Source of the DNA: Hufsiella ginkgonis
Lineage (GTDB): Bacteria > Bacteroidota > Bacteroidia > Sphingobacteriales > Sphingobacteriaceae
Direction of reading: 5' to 3'
Assembly: GCF_009834915.1 (NCBI RefSeq)
Contig: NZ_WVHS01000007.1
Span: forward strand, 1-64,000
DNA: 64,000 nucleotides
In this document: positions 57,393-64,000 of the stretch, piece by piece
Layout of the letters: each line of letters begins with the position of its first letter
How positions within the stretch are numbered: the first letter of the stretch is position 1
Translations under genes and position numbers: made by a program
Notes under the pieces: generated by a model
What the model was told of the DNA's origin: nothing
What the model saw: only the letters and a program-made list of their open reading frames with translations
Database searches by the model: none

Positions 57393-58855
57393 AAACATAC
57401 TTCAAACTTAAAAGAACAACGGCAATTCTATTCGCAGCTTCACTTTATATCCTATTTTCAACTTCCTGCCGGAAGGAAGTGATCTCGCCGGAAAACACCA
57501 ATTCAAACGCCAGCTTCAAATCAAACAAAACAAAGAGCGTCCCTTCTTATACGCTCAACAATGGATTGATCGCTTACTGGCCGTTTGACAATAGCGGCAC
57601 CGACGCATCGGGCAACGGCCATACCGCAAGCCTGAACAACATGACGGCCACATACGACCGGTTTGGTAACCCCACCGGCGCTTTTTATTTTAACGGTTAC
57701 AACAGCTACGCACAAGTGAGCGACGCCTATTCGCTCCGGCTGAACGGCACCGATTTTACCATGACCGGCTGGGTGCAGCTCTATTCGTACAACGCTTCGT
57801 ATAACTCAAGCATCATGAGCAAACGGTATTCCGGCGCCAACAACGGATGGTTCTTTGGCGCCCGCGGATACCTGGGGGCACCCACCGGCCAGGTAATTTA
57901 CGGCCCGGGTGGCGGCAGCGCCAACGCTTTTAGCAGCGGCTCGGTTGGCCTTTACAGCTGGCACATGGTGACCTGTACCTATGACAATACCACCGGCGAC
58001 CTCAGTATCTACATTGACGGCGTGCTCGATAACGTAACAGGCAGCATCCTCACCGCAAACGGATCGATTACCGCCGACCTGTTTATCGGCATGGATTCTC
58101 CAACGGGGGATTATTTTTTGGATGGGGTAATGGACGACCTTCGCATTTACGACCGCGTGATCACGTACTCGGAGATCCAGGAACTTTATTATGCAGTGCC
58201 CGCACCGGAAGGCAACCTGATCGCTTACTGGACCTTCGATGCAACCGGTTATGATTTCTCAGGGAACGGCCACACCGCCAGCCTGAACAACATGACCTCT
58301 ACCACCGACCGGCTTGGCAATCCCTACGGCGCCTACGCGTTCAACGGATCAACCAGCTACGCACAGGTATCTGACGCTTACGACCTGAGGCTGTACAACA
58401 CCGATTTCACCTTAAACTCATGGGTATACATGAACGGTTACAATTCCAGCTACAATTCCAGCATCATGAGCAAGCGATACACGGGAGCAAACAATGGGTG
58501 GTTCTATGGCATCCGCGGCTACCTGGGAGCGCCTACCGGCCAGGTGATTTACGGACCGGGTGGCGGCAGCACCAACGCTTTCAGCAGCGGCACGGTGGGC
58601 CTGTACGGCTGGCACATGGTGACCGCGGTTTACGATCTCGCGAACCAGCAGCTAAGCATCTATATCGATGGTTCGCTGGATAGCGTAACCCCTTACATCC
58701 TTACCTCCAACGGCTCCGTAAGCGCCGACCTGTTTATCGGGATGGATTCTCCAACCAACGATTACTTCCTCGACGGCGCACTGGACGATATCCGCATCTA
58801 CGGACGCCAGCTCAACAGCTCGGAAGTGAACCAGTTGTACTATACTATTTATTAA
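57389..58855 (+). CDS. Lipoprotein with two tandem LamG/concanavalin A-like domains
   Basis: A protein of 488 residues with a lipoprotein signal (TTAILFAASLYILFSTSC). After a short Asn/Ser-rich linker come two LamG-like jelly-roll domains, about 55-268 and 273-488. They are nearly duplicated: GLIAYWPFDNSGTDASGNGH versus NLIAYWTFDATGYDFSGNGH, and shared GYLGAPTGQVIYGPGGGS, SADLFIGMDSP-like and RIYxR segments. Such domains bind carbohydrates or act in surface adhesion; no catalytic residues are recognised. A strong terminator follows. Confidence 0.88.
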   Translation: MKTYFKLKRTTAILFAASLYILFSTSCRKEVISPENTNSNASFKSNKTKSVPSYTLNNGLIAYWPFDNSGTDASGNGHTASLNNMTATYDRFGNPTGAFYFNGYNSYAQVSDAYSLRLNGTDFTMTGWVQLYSYNASYNSSIMSKRYSGANNGWFFGARGYLGAPTGQVIYGPGGGSANAFSSGSVGLYSWHMVTCTYDNTTGDLSIYIDGVLDNVTGSILTANGSITADLFIGMDSPTGDYFLDGVMDDLRIYDRVITYSEIQELYYAVPAPEGNLIAYWTFDATGYDFSGNGHTASLNNMTSTTDRLGNPYGAYAFNGSTSYAQVSDAYDLRLYNTDFTLNSWVYMNGYNSSYNSSIMSKRYTGANNGWFYGIRGYLGAPTGQVIYGPGGGSTNAFSSGTVGLYGWHMVTAVYDLANQQLSIYIDGSLDSVTPYILTSNGSVSADLFIGMDSPTNDYFLDGALDDIRIYGRQLNSSEVNQLYYTIY

Positions 58856-58865
58856 CGTAGAGAAC

Positions 58866-58919
58866 AAAAAACAGCGAATAGAGAATAGGCATACGCACTA
58901 TCTCTATTCGCTGTTTTTT
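58866..58919. terminator. Bidirectional terminator between the LamG gene and clpB
   Basis: AAAAAACAGCGAATAGAGA (58866-58884) is the exact reverse complement of TCTCTATTCGCTGTTTTTT (58901-58919), with a 16-base loop. T runs occur after the stem on both strands, and it sits between two convergent genes. Confidence 0.9.
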
Positions 58920-58925
58920 TTTCAA

Positions 58926-61532
58926 CTATTCGCTAAGCCGTTCTTTGTTCAAAAACACGAACTTATTATCAAATACATCCAGTATGATCCGGCTGTCCTT
59001 ATCGATCTTGCCGGCGAGGATCTCTTTGGAGAGCTCGTTCAGGATGCGTTTCTGTATCACGCGTTTTAGCGGACGGGCACCGAACTGCGGGTCGTAGCCC
59101 AGTTGCGAGAGCCAGTCAAGCGCATCCGGAGACGCCTCGATGGCAATGCCCAGCTCTTCGAGCGAATGCTGCACCTGTTTAAACTGGAGGTCTACAATCG
59201 CGCGGATCTCGTTGCGCCCGAGCGGCGTAAACATAATAAGCTCATCGATGCGGTTCAGGAACTCGGGGCGGATGGTTTGCTTGAGCAGCTCGAAAAGTTC
59301 GCTCCTGGTTTTCGCCAGTATTTCATTTTCGTTGGAATCACCGAGCTCTTTAAAGTTTTCCTGGATCAGTTGCGAGCCGATATTGGAGGTCATGATAATG
59401 ATGGTGTTCTTAAAGTTCACCACGCGCCCTTTGTTATCGGTAAGGCGGCCATCGTCCAGCACCTGCAGCAGGATGTTAAACACATCCGGATGCGCTTTTT
59501 CGATCTCATCCAGCAGGATCACGCTGTAAGGCTTACGGCGCACGGCTTCCGTTAGCTGTCCGCCTTCATCGTATCCCACATATCCAGGAGGCGCCCCCAC
59601 GAGGCGCGAGACCGCATGCCGTTCCTGGTACTCGCTCATATCGATCCGCACCATCGACGATTCGTCGTTGAACAGGAAATCAGCCAGCGCTTTCGCCAGC
59701 TCCGTTTTTCCCACGCCTGTAGTACCGAGAAAAATAAAGGAACCGATCGGCTTACGTTTGTCGTGCAAACCTGCCCGGGATCTCCGGATGGCGTCGGATA
59801 TGGCACCGATGGCTTCGTGTTGCCCGGCCACGCGTTTGTGCAGCTCGTCTTCCAGGTGCAGCAGCTTTTCGCGCTCGCTCTGGATCATGCGGGTAACGGG
59901 AATGCCCGTCCACCGGGAAACTACTCCCGCAATGTCTTCGGAAGTAACCTCCTCTTTAAGCATACGGCTGCTGCTTTGCTGGCTTTCCAGTTCCGTTTTC
60001 AGTCGTTCAACCTGGTCCTGCGCCTCCTTGATCTTCCCGTAACGGATCTCGGCCACCCGGCCATAATCACCGGCACGCTCTGCCTGTTCGGCTTCGAGCT
60101 TATAGTTTTCGATCTGCTGCACCTGCTGGTTCAGCTCGTCGACTACATTCTTCTCCGATTGCCATTTCGCCTTTAAAGAATCCCGCTCGGCGGATAGGTT
60201 CGCAATGTCTTCCGAAAGCTGTTCCACTTTCTGGGCGTCGTTCTCGCGTTTGATGGCTTCCCGCTCAATTTCAAGCTGCATGATCTTTCGGTCGAGCTCG
60301 TCTACCACTTCAGGTACCGAATCCATTTCGAGGCGCAGCTTGGAAGCAGCCTCATCCATGAGGTCTATCGCCTTATCAGGCAGGAAACGATCGGAAATAT
60401 AGCGTTGCGAAAGTTCTACGGCGGCAATGATGGCTTCGTCTTTAATGCGCACTTTATGGTGCGTTTCATAGCGTTCTTTCAATCCGCGAAGGATGGAGAT
60501 GGCGTCCTGCGTATCGGGCTCATCCACCATTACTTTCTGAAAACGGCGTTCGAGCGCTTTGTCTTTCTCCAGGTATTTCTGATATTCGTTCAGCGTAGTG
60601 GCGCCTATGGCACGCAGTTCGCCACGTGCAAGTGCCGGCTTGAGGATGTTTGCCGCATCCATGGCGCCTTCGCCTCCGCCTGCGCCAACCAGGGTATGTA
60701 TTTCGTCGATAAAAAGGATGATCTCGCCATCGCTCTGCGTAACCTCCCTGATCACCGCTTTGAGCCGTTCTTCAAACTCGCCTTTGTACTTAGCCCCTGC
60801 CACCAACGCACCCATATCAAGGGAGAATACCGTTTTGCTTTTGAGGTTCTCGGGCACATCGCCTTTAATAATGCGGAACGCGATACCTTCGGCGATGGCC
60901 GTTTTACCTACGCCCGGCTCACCGATCAGGATCGGGTTGTTCTTGGTCCTGCGCGAAAGGATCTGGATCACCCGGCGGATCTCCTCGTCGCGCCCGATCA
61001 CCGGGTCGAGCTTACCCGATTCGGCATATTCATTCAGGTTGCGCGCATATTTATTCAGCGCGTTATAAGTAGCTTCGGCATTCTGGTCGGTTACGCGGCT
61101 ATCGCCGCGAAGCCCGGTAATGGCCTTCTTCAGGTCTTTTTCCGTTACGCCTGCATCTTTCAGGATGGCGCTGGTTTTGTCGCCCGCATTCAGGATACCC
61201 AATAAAATATGTTCTACGGACACAAACTCGTCTTTAAACTCCTTTAAGTACGACTGCGCTTTCTGCAGCACGCTGTTGGCCGACGACGACAAGTACAGCT
61301 CGCTGCCGCTTACTTTCGGGAAGCCCTGGATCTGGGTATCCACCACGCTGCCGATGCGGTTAAGGTTTACGTTTAATTTTTTGAGAAGATAGCTGATCAC
61401 ATTCTCATCAACCAGCAGCAGGCCCTTCAGCAAATGGGCCGTTTCAATAGCCTGCTGCTGGTTTCCCGTAGCAATCTCGGAAGCTTTTTGGATCACCTCC
61501 TGTGCCTTGATGGTAAAATTGTTCAAATTCAT
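58926..61532 (-). CDS. clpB: ATP-dependent chaperone ClpB
   Basis: A protein of 868 residues from ATG at 61532 ([20 protein letters not shown]); an upstream GTG adds five. Domain order: Clp N-domain, first AAA+ domain (Walker [14 protein letters not shown], Walker [19 protein letters not shown]), the coiled-coil middle domain (about 400-525), and second AAA+ domain ([39 protein letters not shown]). It disaggregates proteins with DnaK after heat stress. No CIRCE (TTAGCACTC inverted repeat) is seen upstream. Confidence 0.97.
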   Translation of the reverse strand: MNLNNFTIKAQEVIQKASEIATGNQQQAIETAHLLKGLLLVDENVISYLLKKLNVNLNRIGSVVDTQIQGFPKVSGSELYLSSSANSVLQKAQSYLKEFKDEFVSVEHILLGILNAGDKTSAILKDAGVTEKDLKKAITGLRGDSRVTDQNAEATYNALNKYARNLNEYAESGKLDPVIGRDEEIRRVIQILSRRTKNNPILIGEPGVGKTAIAEGIAFRIIKGDVPENLKSKTVFSLDMGALVAGAKYKGEFEERLKAVIREVTQSDGEIILFIDEIHTLVGAGGGEGAMDAANILKPALARGELRAIGATTLNEYQKYLEKDKALERRFQKVMVDEPDTQDAISILRGLKERYETHHKVRIKDEAIIAAVELSQRYISDRFLPDKAIDLMDEAASKLRLEMDSVPEVVDELDRKIMQLEIEREAIKRENDAQKVEQLSEDIANLSAERDSLKAKWQSEKNVVDELNQQVQQIENYKLEAEQAERAGDYGRVAEIRYGKIKEAQDQVERLKTELESQQSSSRMLKEEVTSEDIAGVVSRWTGIPVTRMIQSEREKLLHLEDELHKRVAGQHEAIGAISDAIRRSRAGLHDKRKPIGSFIFLGTTGVGKTELAKALADFLFNDESSMVRIDMSEYQERHAVSRLVGAPPGYVGYDEGGQLTEAVRRKPYSVILLDEIEKAHPDVFNILLQVLDDGRLTDNKGRVVNFKNTIIIMTSNIGSQLIQENFKELGDSNENEILAKTRSELFELLKQTIRPEFLNRIDELIMFTPLGRNEIRAIVDLQFKQVQHSLEELGIAIEASPDALDWLSQLGYDPQFGARPLKRVIQKRILNELSKEILAGKIDKDSRIILDVFDNKFVFLNKERLSE

Positions 61533-61790
61533 AATACAGGTATTCACAAAACAACGGCCAGTCAGCTTTTACATGGCAGGATCGGAAGTTTTGTCGTGCA
61601 TTTTTAAAACTATATGTCTAAATGGCTGATAAACAAACCCTTAATATGAAAACATGTCAATAAGCTTTAATTCCAATGATTTAAGTTGTTGAAATCTTTC
61701 GTGCCATAACACGCATTTACTACGTCAAATAAATAGCTATATTAGCCGTTCTAACCATGTGAAAGGGATTTACACTATGTGCTCTTGTTA

Positions 61791-62945
61791 ATGCAATACG
61801 TTACGCCATCCGGCGACCTTGTTTCTGAAGTGCTGGTCAAACAGCCCTACACCCCGGACCTCAGGCCTATCCGGCCGGTTAATTATGAGCAGATCGATAC
61901 GATTCGTTTTATCACCATCTGTTTTATTATCTGGGGGCATTGCCTGCTTGGATGGGAGCAGCGGGTGCATGCCGGTGTGATAGACGAAATGGTGGCGGTG
62001 CTGGTGCTGCAGGCGGGCAAGATCAGTACAGTGATCTTTTTTCTCGTGTCGGGGTTTTTAATCCGGCCAAAACTGCAGAGATATACGCTCAAAAGCTATT
62101 TCAGGGAACGATCGCCACGGGTGTACTTTCCGTGGTTATCTTTTATCGTACTTTTTATGCTCATCCAGGTAGTACAGCTGCTTCCGCTAAAGGAGCTCTG
62201 GGAAACGCGCGACCTTGAAAGATTCATCCAGCTAAACTACAGCATCCTTGACGGACTGCTTATTTACAGCGCTTACTGGTTCATTACCACCTATGCGCTC
62301 AGCATGGCGCTGTTCGTAGTACTTCGTAAACATGCGGATTCGTGGTGGCTCGGTGCTGCGCTTGGACTGATCACGCTGTTTTACTGCCTCAACCTGCATT
62401 TCCAGTGGACAGATACCAAGCATTCGAAGGCGATCCTCGGCTATGCCGCATTTGTCTGGACAGGGATGAAAATGAACAAGCACTTCACCCGCCTGCAATA
62501 TCACCTCGCCAATGTGCCATGGGCTGCGGCCATCGGGCTCCTGCTTGCATTGCTGCTCATTGCCAGTTACGAGGGCATCAAGCTCACGGAAACGGGCTGC
62601 CTGGACCCTTTCGCATCTAACCGGTTTAGTAACATCATATTATCGGTCACGTTTTTCCTGGCACTGCTTAAATTCGGAAAGATCGACCTGGTAAACAAGC
62701 TGAACCCGAGGAAAACAGTTTACGGGATCTACCTGGTACATAACATCCTGATCTTCGAGCTAACGGCCGTTATTACGAGTTGGGTTTCTGGCGACGTATT
62801 TGTATCGGCAAGTGTATGGACGCTGCTGATCTACCAGTTCAGTTTTTTCGTGGTGATACTTTGCTTTACTTATCTTGTGGTAAACCGGCTTTCACGGTCG
62901 CGTCTCTGCTGGATAATCGGCATAAAACCGGGTTTAAAAGCGTAA
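61791..62945 (+). CDS. Acyltransferase family 3 (OafA/YrhL-like) membrane protein
   Basis: A protein of 384 residues from ATG at 61791 (GTG at 61779 is an alternative). About ten hydrophobic segments follow the opening YEQIDTIRFITICFIIWGHC, where the WGHC histidine matches the family's conserved RxxA/GH start. Also visible are STVIFFLVSGFLI and a late KTVYGIYLVHN, similar to the YxxYLxH motif near the end of family members. Such enzymes acetylate or acylate surface glycans, lipids or antibiotics. It stands alone, so the acceptor is unknown. Confidence 0.85.
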   Translation: MQYVTPSGDLVSEVLVKQPYTPDLRPIRPVNYEQIDTIRFITICFIIWGHCLLGWEQRVHAGVIDEMVAVLVLQAGKISTVIFFLVSGFLIRPKLQRYTLKSYFRERSPRVYFPWLSFIVLFMLIQVVQLLPLKELWETRDLERFIQLNYSILDGLLIYSAYWFITTYALSMALFVVLRKHADSWWLGAALGLITLFYCLNLHFQWTDTKHSKAILGYAAFVWTGMKMNKHFTRLQYHLANVPWAAAIGLLLALLLIASYEGIKLTETGCLDPFASNRFSNIILSVTFFLALLKFGKIDLVNKLNPRKTVYGIYLVHNILIFELTAVITSWVSGDVFVSASVWTLLIYQFSFFVVILCFTYLVVNRLSRSRLCWIIGIKPGLKA

Positions 62946-63024
62946 GTTAACGCCGCTGCACCGATTGTAAGCCCAATTACTGTTTACAATTGCTATTTTA
63001 GCCATATTAATTACTATCAACAGA

Positions 63025-64000
63025 TTGACATTTAAAGATTTCGGCTTTAACGATCACCTTCAGGAGGGATTGGACAGCATGGGGTTCGTTAAACCAACCC
63101 CGATACAACAGCAGGCGATCCCTGTTATTTTAGAACATCACGACCTTATCGCATGTGCGCAAACCGGGACCGGCAAAACGGCCTCCTACCTGCTTCCATT
63201 GCTCCAGCTCATCCACCAGGGCGAGCGAAAGCACGTTAGCGGGCTTATCCTTTCCCCTACGCGGGAATTGGCCGTGCAGATCGATCAGCAAGCGGAGGGA
63301 CTCGCTTATTTTACCGGGATCAGCTCCATTGCGGTGTATGGCGGTGGCGACGGTATCGCGTACGAACAGCAAAAGCGGGCCATTATGGCAGGGGTCGACA
63401 TCATCATCGCCACCCCCGGAAGACTTATCGCCCACCTTACCAGTGGCGTGATCAAGCTGGATCATATCCAGTTCCTGGTGCTGGACGAGGCGGACCGCAT
63501 GCTCGACATGGGCTTTTACGAAGATATCCTCCGCATTAGCAGTTACCTGCCCGCCAAAAGACAAACCCTGCTGTTCTCGGCCACCATGCCGCCCAAGATA
63601 CGTACCCTGGCCAATAAACTGCTGCATAACCCCCAGTCGATCAACATCGCCATTTCGCAGCCGGCGGCAGGCATCTCGCAGCAGGCCTATTTAACTTACG
63701 ATGAACAAAAACTAGCCCTGATCGATAAGCTGTTAAAAGACGTGGCTTATACCAGCGTGCTGATCTTTGCTTCCCGCAAGGATAAGGTACGTGAGGTCGA
63801 CAAGCTGCTGCGCAAATCGGGCATCAAGGTAAAAGCCTTTCACTCAGACCTTGAACAGCCTGAACGTGAGGCAATCCTGCAGGATTTCCGCAACCGGAAG
63901 CTGCCCGTGATCATCGGCACCGACGTCCTCTCGCGCGGGATAGACATTACCGGCATCAGCCTTGTGATCAATTTCGACGTCCCCCCCGACCCTGAAGACT
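63025..64000 (+). CDS. DEAD-box RNA helicase, RhlE-like (3' end outside window)
   Basis: The first 325 residues are present; the frame runs off the window. The start is a TTG at 63025 (MTFKDFGFNDHLQEGLDSMG), with no ATG in a suitable position. Motifs in order: Q motif FVKPTPIQQQAIP, motif I CAQTGTGKTASY, Ia PTRELAVQ, Ib ATPGRLIAHL, II VLDEADRMLDMGF, III LFSATMP, IV VLIFASRKDK and V IGTDVLSRGIDI. It unwinds RNA with ATP, probably in ribosome assembly or RNA turnover. Short spacing between motif IV and V and the wording are RhlE-like. Confidence 0.93.
   Translation, partial: MTFKDFGFNDHLQEGLDSMGFVKPTPIQQQAIPVILEHHDLIACAQTGTGKTASYLLPLLQLIHQGERKHVSGLILSPTRELAVQIDQQAEGLAYFTGISSIAVYGGGDGIAYEQQKRAIMAGVDIIIATPGRLIAHLTSGVIKLDHIQFLVLDEADRMLDMGFYEDILRISSYLPAKRQTLLFSATMPPKIRTLANKLLHNPQSINIAISQPAAGISQQAYLTYDEQKLALIDKLLKDVAYTSVLIFASRKDKVREVDKLLRKSGIKVKAFHSDLEQPEREAILQDFRNRKLPVIIGTDVLSRGIDITGISLVINFDVPPDPED

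Noticed and set aside
61533-61790. Heat-shock operator or riboswitch in the clpB/acyltransferase gap
   Set aside because: No CIRCE inverted repeat, conserved hairpin or known aptamer pattern seen; the stretch is AT-rich without recognisable features.
1-64000. tRNA, rRNA, prophage, integrase or insertion-sequence genes
   Set aside because: All gaps are short and occupied by repeats or regulatory sequence; no cloverleaf, transposase or integrase motif was found by reading.

Overview
The window is chromosomal DNA from a Bacteroidetes bacterium with a GC content of roughly one half. The best fit is a Sphingobacteriales/Chitinophagales-type member. Evidence for this: a 2349-residue SprA type IX secretion translocon, a PorP/SprF-like and a PorE-like protein, secreted proteins ending in the gliding-type (type B) secretion domain, promoters of the Bacteroidetes form (TTTG, about 20 bases, TAnnTTTG), weak or absent Shine-Dalgarno sequences, and several TTG starts. 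No rRNA, tRNA, CRISPR array, phage, insertion sequence or DNA-binding transcription-factor gene was recognised. No gene-free stretch exceeds 300 bases; the longest, 61533-61790, holds nothing recognisable beyond two gene starts.

Layout. 1-4021 (+): the end of a secreted adhesin-like protein, a PorP/SprF-like protein and a PorE-like OmpA protein, which together form a secretion and surface cassette. 4075-6280 (-): two overlapping genes of unknown function. 6421-15303 (-): a seven-gene catabolic operon, rhaT-rhaEW-rhaI-rhaK-lutA-lutB-lutC. It imports L-rhamnose, cleaves it to DHAP and L-lactaldehyde, oxidises the lactaldehyde to lactate and the lactate to pyruvate. 15508-19110 (+): a 1200-residue IgGFc-binding/PKD secreted protein. 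19124-23711 (-): MscS channel, glutamyl-endopeptidase-like S9 peptidase, pdxA. 23916-26885 (+): rsmA, a hydroxyacid dehydrogenase, greA with a strong leader hairpin, and a HIT protein, followed by ruvC (-). 27611-36570 (+): a YbhN-like membrane protein, a GT2 glycosyltransferase, a DppC-like permease, an RsbU-like phosphatase, rnhB, a GT4 glycosyltransferase, gcvT and a ComB-like phosphatase. 36551-38333 (-): a frameshifted DUF4349 gene, a MazG-like protein and ndk. 38498-41613 (+): nrnA and two FKBP isomerases. 41694-45981: a small barrel protein (-), an acyl-CoA synthetase and a gamma-glutamyltransferase. 46008-55994 (-): maeB-ruvA-sprA. 56117-58855 (+): an alpha/beta hydrolase, a SelW-like protein and a double-LamG lipoprotein. 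58926-61532 (-): clpB. 61791-64000 (+): an acyltransferase and an RNA helicase cut by the window edge.

The most unusual signal is not a protein. Many intergenic gaps between about 9 and 44 kb hold short elements built from 7-bp tandem units, usually as two imperfect inverted arms around a loop. The heptad sequence differs from place to place ('dialects': [A/G]CTGA[C/T]N, ACGTNNN, CATTATT/ATTATTC, A[C/A]YTTTA/NNAGGTT), but the 7-base period and mostly the arm-loop-arm layout are kept. The elements fill the first four junctions of the rhamnose operon, run to within 1-2 bases of several start codons, and supply the stop codon and last residues of several genes. At rnhB one element is bracketed by a 19-bp direct repeat, and what looks like the original end of the gene survives beyond it. 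I know of no described family that matches this, and it is the main candidate for a new system.
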